From: Vibrio sp. HB236076
GTDB taxonomy: Bacteria; Pseudomonadota; Gammaproteobacteria; Enterobacterales; Vibrionaceae
NCBI RefSeq assembly: GCF_040957575.1
Contig: NZ_CP162601.1
Location: 1,116,001 to 1,180,000 of the forward strand
Direction: 5' to 3'
Length of the DNA: 64,000 nucleotides
This document shows positions 18,134-29,776 of this stretch, one piece after another (position 1 is the first letter of the stretch; each line of letters starts with the position of its first letter). The notes below the pieces were generated by a model. It worked only from the letters and a program-made list of their open reading frames with translations, ran no database searches and was not told the origin of the DNA. Position numbers and translations under genes: made by a program.

Positions 18134-19990
18134 TCACTTGACCTGGCAATTTAAGCAATAGGTATAGATGCCTTTGGGGTCGTTAAATTGACTCAGTAAC
18201 TGGGCATCTTGCGAGATTTGCGTCAGCGGTGAGACCAGCGCATCAGGTACCCAACTTTGTACCGAGACGCCGATATGAGCAGAAACCGATAGGACGAGTT
18301 GCTGCAACAAACGCTCTGTGGTGGACAGCGGTGTTTTCATAAAGTCGACCGAGTAGTCACCGTCGGTGAGCTCAGCCAATTGTGCCGCTTGATTGATCGC
18401 ATCATCAAAGTCGCCGATTTGATCCACCAAACCGCGTTGCAACGCATCTTGTCCCGTCCAGACTCGCCCTTCGGCAATGGCATCCATGTCGGCCATTGGC
18501 AATTGACGATTGTCAGACACTAATTGGGTGAAACGTTGATAACCGTGATTAATGGCCAATTGCATTGCTTGTTGTGCACCTTCTGACAATCCTTGTGTGA
18601 GACCGTCACCAGAAAATGGCGAGGTGCCTACACCATCGGTAAAGACACCGAGTTTGTTTAGGCCTTTTTCAAAGGTGGTAATCACACTAAAGATGCCAAT
18701 TGAGCCAGTCAGCGTAGTGGGCTGGGCGATGATTTTATCGGCACTCATCGAAATCCAATAGCCGCCAGAAGCTGCGAGACTCGACATGGACACCACCACA
18801 GGTTTACCGGCTTGCTTAAGCGCTAGGATTTCGTTGCGGATCACTTCAGATGCAAAAGCACTACCGCCAGGGCTGTCGACACGCAATACCACGGCTTTGA
18901 TGTCGTCATCATTTTTGGCTTTGCGCAGGCGGTTGGCCAGGGTATCGCCACCGACTTGGCCAGCCGGTTGCGTGCCGTCGACGATGGCACCGCTCGCCAC
19001 GATAACGGCGACGCGCTTGCTATGTGGCGTGGGTTCTGCAATGGTCGACTTATATTGGTAATAACCAATGGCTTGATAACTGTCTTTGCCATTGCTACCA
19101 AATTGTTGCGCAAGCTGATGGCGAACCTCTTGTCGGGTGGCCAATTGGTCAACCAAGCCTTTCGACATGGCCAGCTCAGCAAGGCTGCCTTTGGCGTTGG
19201 CAAAATCGGCTAAGAACTCATCCATACTCGGGTTGAGCTGTTGTTCATCAATTTGTCGGTTGTGACTGACATCTTGGACATAGCCATCCCAAAGTTGCCC
19301 CACCCAACGCGTGGAGGCTTGCTTGGCTTCTGGGGACATGTCATCGCGTAAGAAGGGCTCCACTGCAGATTTGTAAGTGCCGACTCGAAACACGTGAGTG
19401 GATACGTCAAGCTTTTCAAGTAGGGATTTGTAAAACAGCGAGTAGGCTTTGTAGCCTTTTAGGTACACGCCGCCATCAGAGGATAAGTAAACCTTATCGG
19501 CGTAGCTGGCCAGATAATACTGGCTCTGATTGTAATTATCGCCAACCGCGTAAACCGGTTTGCCACTGGCTTTAAATTCATTAATGGCTTTGGCGATATA
19601 GCGCAGTTTGGTCAAGTTGGTTTCTGGTAAATCGTGCAAGCTCAGCACCAAGCCGGAAATCGATTCATCGTCTTTGGCGTGGCGCAATGTACTCACCACA
19701 TCCCATAGCACGTTTTCTTGTGGCAGTTCATCGCCCATTAACGAACGGGTAAGGCTGCTGGCGGGATTGATAAAGCGGCTTTGTTCAACAATGGGGCCAG
19801 AGAGGTTGAGCACTAGGGCTGATTGTTTGGTTATGGGGTTCGACTCGGAAGGAGACGAAAAATGAAACGCGAGGTAAATTAACGCCACTAAGCCAAAAAA
19901 GAATAGGTTCGTTAGTGCAATACGCACGAAATTTATCACTCGCCAAAGGCTCTTAAACAACCAGCCGATTGAACGAAACAAAGTTTTCAT
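18134..19990 (-). CDS. sppA: Signal peptide peptidase A (protease IV)
   Basis: The 618-residue protein has exactly the E. coli SppA length. It has one N-terminal membrane anchor (about residues 24-44, ALTNLFFFGLVALIYLAF) and two tandem ClpP-like domains. The catalytic lysine lies in FRVGTYKSAVEPF in the first domain, and the serine in MSSLAASGGYW in the second. It degrades cleaved signal peptides in the inner membrane facing the periplasm. The ATG at 19990 is chosen because GGAG lies 5 bases upstream; the frame continues to 20038 without support. Confidence 0.96.
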   Translation of the reverse strand: MKTLFRSIGWLFKSLWRVINFVRIALTNLFFFGLVALIYLAFHFSSPSESNPITKQSALVLNLSGPIVEQSRFINPASSLTRSLMGDELPQENVLWDVVSTLRHAKDDESISGLVLSLHDLPETNLTKLRYIAKAINEFKASGKPVYAVGDNYNQSQYYLASYADKVYLSSDGGVYLKGYKAYSLFYKSLLEKLDVSTHVFRVGTYKSAVEPFLRDDMSPEAKQASTRWVGQLWDGYVQDVSHNRQIDEQQLNPSMDEFLADFANAKGSLAELAMSKGLVDQLATRQEVRHQLAQQFGSNGKDSYQAIGYYQYKSTIAEPTPHSKRVAVIVASGAIVDGTQPAGQVGGDTLANRLRKAKNDDDIKAVVLRVDSPGGSAFASEVIRNEILALKQAGKPVVVSMSSLAASGGYWISMSADKIIAQPTTLTGSIGIFSVITTFEKGLNKLGVFTDGVGTSPFSGDGLTQGLSEGAQQAMQLAINHGYQRFTQLVSDNRQLPMADMDAIAEGRVWTGQDALQRGLVDQIGDFDDAINQAAQLAELTDGDYSVDFMKTPLSTTERLLQQLVLSVSAHIGVSVQSWVPDALVSPLTQISQDAQLLSQFNDPKGIYTYCLNCQVK

Positions 19991-22379
<2,389 letters not shown>

Positions 22380-22529
22380 AGGTGCAAGAGCGTGAACAAA
22401 ACCTAATTGGTTAGGTGTGACGAGCAGGGCAAAAATTGGCCTGGTTTGTCATCGAATGCACAATAGCAAGGACGGGAAATGAGAGAGCTGATACACTTGA
22501 AAAAAATACAGCACATCAAGAGTTAAGCT

Positions 22530-23078
22530 ATGGATGCATTGGATTTATTATTACACAGACGCTCGATGAATCAGTTGCAAGCACCGGCGCCAGAGGGGCA
22601 AGTGCTTGAGAATATTTTGCAAGCGGGGTTGCGCGCCCCGGATCACGGTCATCTAACGCCTTGGCGTTTTGTGATTGCCCAAGGGGACGGGCTGAACCGA
22701 TTGTCGACCATTTTGTCGTCGGCAGCAAAGGCAAGAGGCAGCGATGAAGCCTTACAACTCAAGTTAAAAAATGCTCCGTTTCGCGCGCCTATGGTGATCA
22801 CTGTCATCGCTAAGGTCAGCGAACATCCGAAAGTGCCGCCCCTTGAGCAATATTTGTCGGCGGGCTGTGCGGTGCAAGCGATGCAAATGGCTGCAGTGGC
22901 ACAGGGTTTTCAAGGCATTTGGCGCTCCGGTGAGTGGATGTTCGACCCTCAGGTAAAAGCGGCGTTTTCAGTCTCAGGTGACGATGAGATCGTGGGTTTC
23001 TTATACCTTGGCACGGCCAAAGTCGAACCCGTAAAAGCCCAAGCATTGCCATTGAGCAAGTTTGTTGAGTACTTGTAG
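22530..23078 (+). CDS. ydjA: YdjA-type nitroreductase family protein
   Basis: The 182-residue protein matches the small YdjA branch of flavin-dependent nitroreductases: RRSMNQL near the N-terminus binds FMN phosphate, with RAPDHGHLTPWRF and a late GFLYLGT. YdjA homodimers bind FMN and use NAD(P)H, but the physiological substrate is unsettled. The gene stays adjacent to topB; in E. coli, ydjA, selD and topB are neighbours, whereas selD is missing here. Confidence 0.9.
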   Translation: MDALDLLLHRRSMNQLQAPAPEGQVLENILQAGLRAPDHGHLTPWRFVIAQGDGLNRLSTILSSAAKARGSDEALQLKLKNAPFRAPMVITVIAKVSEHPKVPPLEQYLSAGCAVQAMQMAAVAQGFQGIWRSGEWMFDPQVKAAFSVSGDDEIVGFLYLGTAKVEPVKAQALPLSKFVEYL

Positions 23079-23189
23079 CCTTTACGGGCAGACATTAAGG
23101 TCAGAATACTGTATGAAATCCCAGTTTTTCTTGCCTAATGTGGGTGATTTTGTATAAGGTTGCCGAGTGTATTTTGTAAGGCTATTTGT

Positions 23190-25157
23190 ATGACTCGTCT
23201 GTATATTGCAGAAAAACCCAGTTTAGGCCGTGCTATTGCGGCTGTGCTTCCCAAACCTCAGCAAAAAAAACAAGGCTATATTCAGTGTGGTAATGGCGAT
23301 ATTGTCACCTGGTGTATTGGCCATTTGCTTGAGCAGGTTGAGCCTGATGCCTATGACGAAAAATACAAAAAATGGCGGCTTGACGACTTGCCGATCATTC
23401 CAGAGCAGTGGCAACTCAAAGCGCGTAAGAGTGCGGCCAGTCAACTCAAAGTGGTTCGTCAATTATTAAAACAAGCCGATGAGATTGTTCACGCCGGGGA
23501 TCCGGATCGCGAAGGGCAATTGCTGGTCGATGAAGTGCTGTCGCATTGCCGAGTTTCGGAGCGCAAAAAGGCGGCGGCGCTGCGTTTGCTGATCAATGAT
23601 TTAAACCCAGCCGCGGTCAAAAAAGCCCTGGCCGCTATGCGCCAAAATCAGGAATTTGTGCCGCTATCGGTATCGGCACTCGCGCGTTCACGCGCGGATT
23701 GGCTGTATGGCATGAATTTGACCCGCGCCTATACCTTGCTGGGTCAGAAAGCGGGTTACCAAGGTGTGTTGTCGGTTGGCCGTGTACAAACGCCAGTATT
23801 GGGTTTGGTGGTGCGACGCGATGAAGAAATCGAGCAGTTTATCCCCAAAGACTACTTTACCCTCCATGCGCTAATTCCTTATCAAAGCGAGCAAGGCGCA
23901 GAGTTTGATATTCGCGCGAAATGGCAACCGAGTGATCATTGCCGGCCTTGGCAAGATGAAGAAGGCCGGGTGCTATCACGCAAACTGGTGGAAAATGTCG
24001 CGGCGAGAATTGCCGGCAAACCGGCCACAGTGACCAAGTCAGAACACAAGCAGAGCAAACAGTCTGCGCCGTTGCCCTATTCGTTATCGGCGCTGCAAAT
24101 CGATGCGGCCAAGCGCTTTAATTTTAGTGCGCAAAAAGTGTTGGATATCTGTCAGTCACTGTATGAGAAACATACGCTTATTACCTACCCACGTTCGGAT
24201 TGTCGCTATTTACCGCAAGAGCATTTTCGCGAAGCGGCGAGTGTGACCTCGGCCATCAAGTCGACCTCGACGTCTTTGTCTCAAGCGGTGGACGGGGCCA
24301 ATTTGTCGTTAAAGTCGAAAGCGTGGAACGACAGCAAAGTCGATGCTCATCACGCCATCATTCCCACCACCAAGTCCAAACCAGCGTCGTCACTCAGTGC
24401 AGAAGAGAACAAAGTCTATCACCTGATTGCTCGCCAGTATTTAATGCAGTTTTACCCGCCGGCGGTGTATGCAGAAACCCAATTGGTGTTTGATATTGAA
24501 GGCGGCAGCTTTATTGCCAAAGGCAAAATCTTACAGCAGCCAGGGTGGCGCGCGCTGCTTGGCAATGATAAGACGGCCAGCGCTAAGGGCAATGAAAAAG
24601 CCGATGAGGAGCCGCAAGTCCCGGTTTTGGCCCAGGGGCAAGTGTTAACTTGTCGCGAAGGTGCAATCAAAGACTGTAAAACCGAGCCACCAAAACACTT
24701 TACCGAAGCGACCCTGTTACAAGCGATGACGGGCATAGGTCGATATGTGCAAGACAAGCAGCTCAAAGGGATCTTAAAAGAAACCGATGGCTTGGGTACA
24801 GAGGCAACTCGCGCTGGCATTTTAGATACCTTGTTCAAAAGGCAATTATTGACTCGTGAAGGCAAAAGTGTGCGCAGTACCGCGGCGGGTCGAGGGCTCA
24901 TTCACGCTTTGCCTGCGCAGTCGACCCTGCCGGATATGACCGCTCACTGGGAGCATCAATTGCAAGCAATGGCCGAGAAAAAGCAAGCTTATCAGCCTTT
25001 TGTTCAGGCGTTACAAAGTCAAATTCACACCATCATTGAGCAAGTGAAGCAGGCTCCGGTACCGGCATCGTTACAATCGTTGCCACCGGTGGCCAATCGC
25101 TTTAAAAGCAAACGTCGGCCTCGTAAGTCGGCACCAAGAAAGAAAAAAACGGTCTAG
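23190..25157 (+). CDS. topB: DNA topoisomerase III
   Basis: The 655-residue type IA topoisomerase has a TOPRIM domain with the acidic metal-binding motif DPDREGQ near residue 105. The catalytic tyrosine is Tyr333 in TYPRSDCRYL. The end of the protein is very basic (KSKRRPRKSAPRKKK), as is usual for TopB DNA-binding tails. It decatenates replication intermediates. The ATG at 23190 begins MTRLYIAEKPS, the canonical family start; the longer frame from 23160 is rejected. Confidence 0.96.
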   Translation: MTRLYIAEKPSLGRAIAAVLPKPQQKKQGYIQCGNGDIVTWCIGHLLEQVEPDAYDEKYKKWRLDDLPIIPEQWQLKARKSAASQLKVVRQLLKQADEIVHAGDPDREGQLLVDEVLSHCRVSERKKAAALRLLINDLNPAAVKKALAAMRQNQEFVPLSVSALARSRADWLYGMNLTRAYTLLGQKAGYQGVLSVGRVQTPVLGLVVRRDEEIEQFIPKDYFTLHALIPYQSEQGAEFDIRAKWQPSDHCRPWQDEEGRVLSRKLVENVAARIAGKPATVTKSEHKQSKQSAPLPYSLSALQIDAAKRFNFSAQKVLDICQSLYEKHTLITYPRSDCRYLPQEHFREAASVTSAIKSTSTSLSQAVDGANLSLKSKAWNDSKVDAHHAIIPTTKSKPASSLSAEENKVYHLIARQYLMQFYPPAVYAETQLVFDIEGGSFIAKGKILQQPGWRALLGNDKTASAKGNEKADEEPQVPVLAQGQVLTCREGAIKDCKTEPPKHFTEATLLQAMTGIGRYVQDKQLKGILKETDGLGTEATRAGILDTLFKRQLLTREGKSVRSTAAGRGLIHALPAQSTLPDMTAHWEHQLQAMAEKKQAYQPFVQALQSQIHTIIEQVKQAPVPASLQSLPPVANRFKSKRRPRKSAPRKKKTV

Positions 25158-25264
25158 TTTTGGCATCCGAACAGGGGACGGTCGCACACTGAATCTTCTA
25201 AATAGTCGTGTTAGCCCCTGACTTAAGCTCAAAAGAAAAGTATGCCCGATATAGCGAGAAAATC

Positions 25265-26197
25265 ATGATCCCTTTTGTTTATCACCCCATGTATTCCCAG
25301 TTAGATTTACCCGATGGGCACCGGTATCCGATCAATAAATACCGCTTGTTGTATCAAGCGCTTTGTCAGCAGCAACAAGCCGATGAACATTGGCTTACTT
25401 TTGTGCATCATCACCCCAATGCGTTAACGCTTGATGAGGTCAAGCGGGTTCATCAAGCCAGTTATGTCGATGATTTAGCCCAGGGGAAATTACCCTTGGC
25501 CAAAATGCGGCGGATTGGTTTTCCTTGGAGTGAACGCTTAATTGAGCGAACCTTGTTATCGGCTGGCGGGACAGCAAACACCTTAGCATTGGCTTGGCAA
25601 CACGGGATGGCGATTCATTTAAGCGGCGGTTATCACCACGCGCATTATGATTTTGGCAGTGGCTTTTGTCTGTTTAACGACTTGGTACTGGCAGCCGAAC
25701 AAGCAATTGCTCACTGCCAAGGCGTCGATAAGGTGTTGATCATCGATAGTGATGTTCACCATGGTGATGGCACCGCCGCCCTGTGTCAGTCGCGTGACGA
25801 TATCATTACTTTGTCGTTTCACTGCGAGAAAAATTTCCCGTCGCGCAAACCAGAGTCGGATTTGGATGTGCCTATGGCCAAAGGGGTACAAGATGAAGAA
25901 TTTCTTGAGCAATTCAAGCAGGTCGTCGATTTGGCGGTGCGCTGTCATCAACCCGATGTGATTTTGTATGACGCCGGGGTCGATATACATCAAGAGGATG
26001 AGCTTGGGTATTTACATGTATCAACCTCGGCTTTGTATCAACGCGATCACTTTTTGTTCCAATATTGTCAGCAAAGAGCGTTACCCGTTGCCGCGGTGGT
26101 GGGGGGCGGATATCGCACCGAGCACGGGGATTTAGTACCATTGCATTGGCAGCTTTTACAAGCGGCGTTCGATGTGTCGACCAGCAAAGGAGGCTAG
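25265..26197 (+). CDS. Histone-deacetylase-family zinc hydrolase
   Basis: The 310-residue arginase/deacetylase-fold protein shows the family's active-site signatures. GGYHHAH has the tandem histidines, DSDVHHGDGTA holds the metal-binding Asp and His, YDAGVD holds the second metal Asp, and GGGY has the transition-state tyrosine. Bacterial members deacetylate polyamines, acetoin-related or other small molecules or lysines; the substrate is not determinable here. The ATG at 25265 gives a normal N-terminus (MIPFVYHPMYSQLDLP). The next gene starts 1 base after its stop, so the two are an operon. Confidence 0.87.
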   Translation: MIPFVYHPMYSQLDLPDGHRYPINKYRLLYQALCQQQQADEHWLTFVHHHPNALTLDEVKRVHQASYVDDLAQGKLPLAKMRRIGFPWSERLIERTLLSAGGTANTLALAWQHGMAIHLSGGYHHAHYDFGSGFCLFNDLVLAAEQAIAHCQGVDKVLIIDSDVHHGDGTAALCQSRDDIITLSFHCEKNFPSRKPESDLDVPMAKGVQDEEFLEQFKQVVDLAVRCHQPDVILYDAGVDIHQEDELGYLHVSTSALYQRDHFLFQYCQQRALPVAAVVGGGYRTEHGDLVPLHWQLLQAAFDVSTSKGG

Positions 26198-26198
26198 A

Positions 26199-26651
26199 AT
26201 GGAGCACAGAATACGCGCGGCGGCAGTGATACTAGACAAGCAGCACCTGTTGATGCTCAAGGTCGCCGACGATAATGGAGAGTATTGGATTTTACCAGGT
26301 GGTGGGGTAGAAGACAGGGATGCAGATTCTCGACAGGCTTTACGGCGAGAGTGTTGGGAGGAAGTGGGGGTAACCGTTGACGTTGGTGAGCTATTAGCGG
26401 TCAATGAATTTAAAGAAATCGTTAATCAGCGTTATCAATTAGAGCTGTTTTATGCCGCGTACATTGTTGAGGGCCAACCTCATTTACGTCATCTAGTTGG
26501 GTTAAGCGATCAAGATTACATTCAATCTTGGGCATGGGTTCCTTTGGTTGAGCTTGAAAATTATCGTTATTTCCCTCGCCGATTGAATGACTTAGTGGCA
26601 CTTTGCCAAGAACAACGCCATTCTTATCATTTAGGGTGTGATCAAGCTTAG
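26199..26651 (+). CDS. Nudix hydrolase
   Basis: The 150-residue protein has a Nudix box in which GGGVED is followed after an 11-residue spacer by RECWEEVGV (about residues 33-57). The loop before RE is one residue longer than standard. Members cleave nucleoside diphosphates linked to other groups; the substrate is unknown. The start is set by AAGGAGG about 5 bases before the ATG at 26199. It is tightly coupled to the deacetylase-family gene, so the two may share a metabolite such as an ADP-ribose or acetylated compound; this is inference. Confidence 0.85.
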   Translation: MEHRIRAAAVILDKQHLLMLKVADDNGEYWILPGGGVEDRDADSRQALRRECWEEVGVTVDVGELLAVNEFKEIVNQRYQLELFYAAYIVEGQPHLRHLVGLSDQDYIQSWAWVPLVELENYRYFPRRLNDLVALCQEQRHSYHLGCDQA

Positions 26652-26763
26652 TCAGATTGAGCATCAAAAAGTGCTGCTTGGTTCTACTCTTCAAAATCTA
26701 GTGAGTCATTGAAATCTATGATCTTGATCGCAATTGCTGAGATAAATTGCCACAAAAAATACA

Positions 26764-26782
26764 AATGATAATCAATATCATT
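26764..26782. promoter_or_regulatory. Fur box
   Basis: The 19 bases AATGATAATCAATATCATT differ at one position from the palindromic Fur consensus AATGATAATnATTATCATT. The site overlaps the -35 region of the promoter for the isochorismatase gene, so iron-loaded Fur should block transcription. Confidence 0.88.
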
Positions 26783-26809
26783 CAACTTTTTGTTTTGGGT
26801 TGCTATACT
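26781..26809 (+). promoter_or_regulatory. Iron-regulated promoter of the isochorismatase gene
   Basis: The -35 TTCAAC (26781-26786) and -10 TATACT (26804-26809) are separated by 17 bp and overlap the Fur box. Confidence 0.6.
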
Positions 26810-26879
26810 CGCGCCACACGAATGAGCTCGCTCATTGGTTATTGGTTAGAACACCGCTCATAAGAGAAAGGATAGTAAC

Positions 26880-27791
26880 ATGGCAATACCAAAAATCGCG
26901 CCTTACGCATTACCTCAAGCTGAACAACTGCCTGAAAACCGAGTGAACTGGGCGTTTGATGCTCAGCGCAGCGTGCTGTTAATTCATGATATGCAGGAGT
27001 ATTTCCTCAACTATTTTGATGTCAGCAAAGCTCCGATTGCCGATATCATCAACAACATTCAGGCGTTGAAAGCCATGGCCCGACAAGCCGGTATTCCGGT
27101 GATTTACACCGCGCAACCGGCCAACCAAGATCCCAAAGAGCGTGCATTGTTAACCGATTTTTGGGGGCCTGGTCTTCAGCAAGAGACGGCGATTATTGAT
27201 GATCTCACTCCACAAGAAGGCGATATTCAATACGTCAAATGGCGCTACAGCGCGTTTAAAAAATCGTCATTAGAATCCTTTATGAAAGAACAAGGCCGCG
27301 ATCAGCTGGTGATTTGTGGTGTCTATGGCCACATTGGTATTCAGGCGACCGCATTAGAGGCCTTTATGTTGGACATCAAACCGTTTGTTGTTGCTGATGC
27401 GATTGCCGATTTTAGTCAGCAGGAACATTTACAAACCTTGGGGTTCATTGCGGGTCGAGCGGGGCAAGTAGTACAAAGTGAGCAATGGATTCGCGCGATT
27501 GAAAAAGAGACCACGACATCGACTCAACAAAGCGAAGGTTTGTCCTTACTCGTGATGAAGCAAGATGTCGCTGAAGTCTTGATGCTTGATTTGGCCGATG
27601 TCGATGAAAACGAAAACTTACTCTTTCTCGGTTTAGACTCGATTCGAGCCGCGACCCTACTTGAAAGATGGCGTGCTTATGGGGTCAACTTGTCCTTTGC
27701 CGAGTTGATTGAAAAAGTGAGTTTACAGGAATGGTGGCAACTGATTGAGTCAACCCAAAAAGGAAAGTCACTCACTGCCGTTGAGGGGTAG
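26880..27791 (+). CDS. Bifunctional isochorismatase / aryl carrier protein (EntB/VibB/DhbB family)
   Basis: The 303-residue protein has an isochorismatase domain with the catalytic aspartate Asp37 in LIHDMQEYF and the WRYSAF and ICGVYGHIG segments. A C-terminal aryl carrier domain follows, with its phosphopantetheine serine, Ser254, in [11 protein letters not shown]. In catechol siderophore synthesis it makes 2,3-dihydro-2,3-dihydroxybenzoate and then carries activated dihydroxybenzoate. A near-perfect Fur box lies upstream and a terminator follows, so it is a one-gene unit. No partner genes (isochorismate synthase, dehydrogenase, adenylating enzyme, NRPS) are in the window. Confidence 0.93.
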   Translation: MAIPKIAPYALPQAEQLPENRVNWAFDAQRSVLLIHDMQEYFLNYFDVSKAPIADIINNIQALKAMARQAGIPVIYTAQPANQDPKERALLTDFWGPGLQQETAIIDDLTPQEGDIQYVKWRYSAFKKSSLESFMKEQGRDQLVICGVYGHIGIQATALEAFMLDIKPFVVADAIADFSQQEHLQTLGFIAGRAGQVVQSEQWIRAIEKETTTSTQQSEGLSLLVMKQDVAEVLMLDLADVDENENLLFLGLDSIRAATLLERWRAYGVNLSFAELIEKVSLQEWWQLIESTQKGKSLTAVEG

Positions 27792-27871
27792 CAGTTAAAG
27801 GCGATGTTTTTGGTTATTTAGATGCTTCGCGTACTGCTTTTTCACACAGTGTCTCATCTGTGAATAAATCG

Positions 27872-27900
27872 ACCTAGCCAACTTTGGCTAGGTTTTATTT
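27872..27900 (+). terminator. Terminator after the isochorismatase gene
   Basis: ACCTAGCCA at 27872-27880 and its complement at 27885-27893 form a 9-bp stem with a 4-base loop, followed by a T-rich tail. Confidence 0.8.
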
Positions 27901-27990
27901 TTGTCTTTTGGTTTATTTTCTTCTCGTTCATGTCAAGCACCGCGGCCACACCCCATTAATTATTTCTATGCGTGAAATCAACTCGATTGA

Positions 27991-28260
27991 ATAACTTCTA
28001 CTCATGACACATCTGAACATGAAAGTTTTTCTTTCCAGTTTAATGATGAGGTGACCACAACCGTTCGATACGTACCGGAATACACCGGAACTTATAGCGA
28101 TGGAACCGTGTATGAAGATGGCGTATTAGTGTCTGATTCTTCTGACTCGGATGAATCGACCAGTAGCTCTAGTGGCTCATCTGGCGGCTCGTTGGGACTC
28201 TTTGGCTTGCTAGGCATGATCGGATTGGCATTTTCAAGAAGAAAGTGTAAAGCAGGAAAT
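27991..28260 (+). pseudogene. Remnant of a GlyGly-CTERM (rhombosortase-substrate) protein
   Basis: The frame opens after a stop at 27988 with no good start. It encodes about 90 residues that look like only the end of a larger exported protein: a Thr/Tyr-rich stretch, a long Ser/Asp/Gly linker, then SGGSLGLFGLLGMIGLAFSRRK. That ending is a GlyGly-CTERM tail: a GG motif, one hydrophobic helix, then a basic cluster. Such tails are cleaved by rhombosortase during surface sorting. No stop follows RRK in this frame, which reads on into a repeat terminus until 28413. A one-base shift would end it right after RRK. The gene is therefore 5'-truncated and probably broken at the 3' end. Confidence 0.7.
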
Positions 28261-28271
28261 AGAAAACAGAC

Positions 28272-28324
28272 TTATACCAATCTGATTAACTCACCAAGGC
28301 GCTCACGATGGAGTGCCTTGGTGA
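28272..28324. repeat. MITE terminus joined to a 14-bp hairpin
   Basis: TTATACCAATCTGATTAA at 28272-28289 copies the terminus of the element at 11969-12150. It is followed at once by TCACCAAGGCGCTC (28291-28304) pairing with 28311-28324, with one G-U pair and a 6-base loop. The second inverted terminus is absent. The hairpin could also end transcription of the convergent aminotransferase gene. Confidence 0.6.
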
Positions 28325-28351
28325 TTAGCGAACGGGTTGTAAACCTTTCAA

Positions 28352-29626
28352 TCAATCTGCTACTGAGCCGACTTTGTTCGCACTGTTTTCACTGGCTGGT
28401 GACAGCGCAATAAGCTCTGAGGCGATTGCTTTGAGTATCTCGCCAATGGTTTGGCAATCTTCCAGCGAAAAGGTCAGCGGAATGCGCATGTCACACAAGG
28501 TGGCGAGCACCTTTTTGGTGTTGGGTAACTCTGGGGTTGCCTCCATGTAATGCCAACTGTCAAAAGCGCTAGTAAAGCCAACCGGCTCTTGATGGCCAAA
28601 CCATTTTATCTCGACACCGCGCTCGTGACAGGCTTGAAGAAACCTTTGGATGAGGTGCAGGTCCTCAGTTTGAACGGTAAATTGAATCGAACTGCCAACG
28701 AACTCTTCTTTGGGCTCTCTGGGCGGGCAGGTTAACAGCGTTGTGGCGTTGATCGCTTGTTCTAACACGCGGTAGCGCTGGTTCCATCGCTGACATTGAT
28801 GATCCAGGTTGGCAAGTTGCGGTCTTAAAATAGCGGCTCTGAGGTGATCGAGACGGCAAGAGTAATTGGGGACTTGGGTTTTTAATGCTTCAAAGGTGGC
28901 GAGGTCAGGGCGAGCGGTGTGTCGCTCATACAGCATGTAAGACCCAGAGTGAATGATGGCCCGAGCAATAAGCTCTGCATCATCAGTGACCAATAACCCT
29001 CCTTCACCAGAATTAATGTGCTTGTAGGTTTGAGTGCTAAAACAAGCAACATGGCCAAACGAGCCTGACTTTTTGCCATTCCACGCGGCGCCCATGGTAT
29101 GGGCACAGTCCTCGATTAAGGTTAATTGGTGGGTCTTGCAAATCTCGATGATTTTGTCCATGTCCGCGATGTGGCCGCGCATGTGAGAAAGCAATAAAAA
29201 GCGACTGCCACTGGTGGCCGCTTTGTGCGCCAAATGGTCTAAATCAATTTTGTAATCGTCAGTGATTTCAACCAATTCGATACTCGCGCCGGTATTTTCA
29301 ATGGCACCCGGGACAGGGGCGAGGGTATAGGCATTACACAGCACTTTATCACCGGGTTTCACACCGGCACTTTTCATGGCGAGGTACAGCGCACTGCCGC
29401 AAGAGGCGCAAGCCAAGCCGTATTTCTTGCCAATATAGGCCGCGAACTCTTCTTCGAGTAAACTGGTGTGGCCTTGTTCGCCGGGGTCTAGATTGTAGCG
29501 ATGTAATTTTCCCGTTTGTAAAATATCGACGGCCATTTGGATGCCTTGATCACTGATCGGCTCTTGTTGGGTAAAACTTTTGCTGAAGGTTTTCAATCTA
29601 ATGTCCTTATGTACGTTGCCGAGCAT
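28352..29626 (-). CDS. DegT/DnrJ/EryC1-family PLP aminotransferase
   Basis: This is a 424-residue fold-type I PLP enzyme. It has the family pattern ASCGSALYLAM near the cofactor phosphate site, LIEDCAHTMGA with the PLP-contacting Asp, and the Schiff-base lysine in STQTYKHINSGEGG. DegT-type enzymes usually aminate keto-sugars or cyclitols for surface polysaccharides or antibiotics. No sugar-nucleotide genes are nearby, so the substrate is open. The ATG at 29626 (AAGGA close upstream) is preferred to a TTG at 29677. The C-terminal 20 residues are an unusual Ser/Ala/Asn-rich tail. Confidence 0.85.
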   Translation of the reverse strand: MLGNVHKDIRLKTFSKSFTQQEPISDQGIQMAVDILQTGKLHRYNLDPGEQGHTSLLEEEFAAYIGKKYGLACASCGSALYLAMKSAGVKPGDKVLCNAYTLAPVPGAIENTGASIELVEITDDYKIDLDHLAHKAATSGSRFLLLSHMRGHIADMDKIIEICKTHQLTLIEDCAHTMGAAWNGKKSGSFGHVACFSTQTYKHINSGEGGLLVTDDAELIARAIIHSGSYMLYERHTARPDLATFEALKTQVPNYSCRLDHLRAAILRPQLANLDHQCQRWNQRYRVLEQAINATTLLTCPPREPKEEFVGSSIQFTVQTEDLHLIQRFLQACHERGVEIKWFGHQEPVGFTSAFDSWHYMEATPELPNTKKVLATLCDMRIPLTFSLEDCQTIGEILKAIASELIALSPASENSANKVGSVAD

Positions 29627-29776
29627 TATCCTTTGCTCTAATGGGGGCCTTAATGGCGGCCTGAGACTCGCTGACAATGGTCAGTGTTTCCACGAAACTA
29701 GGGCAGTTGGTCGAGGTAAAAAAGCACCAGAAAAATTTTTTTCTAGTACCAAAGCCAGGACAACTGGCATTCTAAA

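Noticed and set aside
24452-24901. Minus-strand 149-residue frame inside topB
   Set aside because: It is antisense to conserved topoisomerase sequence, with no ribosome site.
28261-28413. Continuation of the GlyGly-CTERM frame to 28413
   Set aside because: The sequence after RRK is repeat and hairpin DNA, not plausible protein; the natural end should lie at about 28260.
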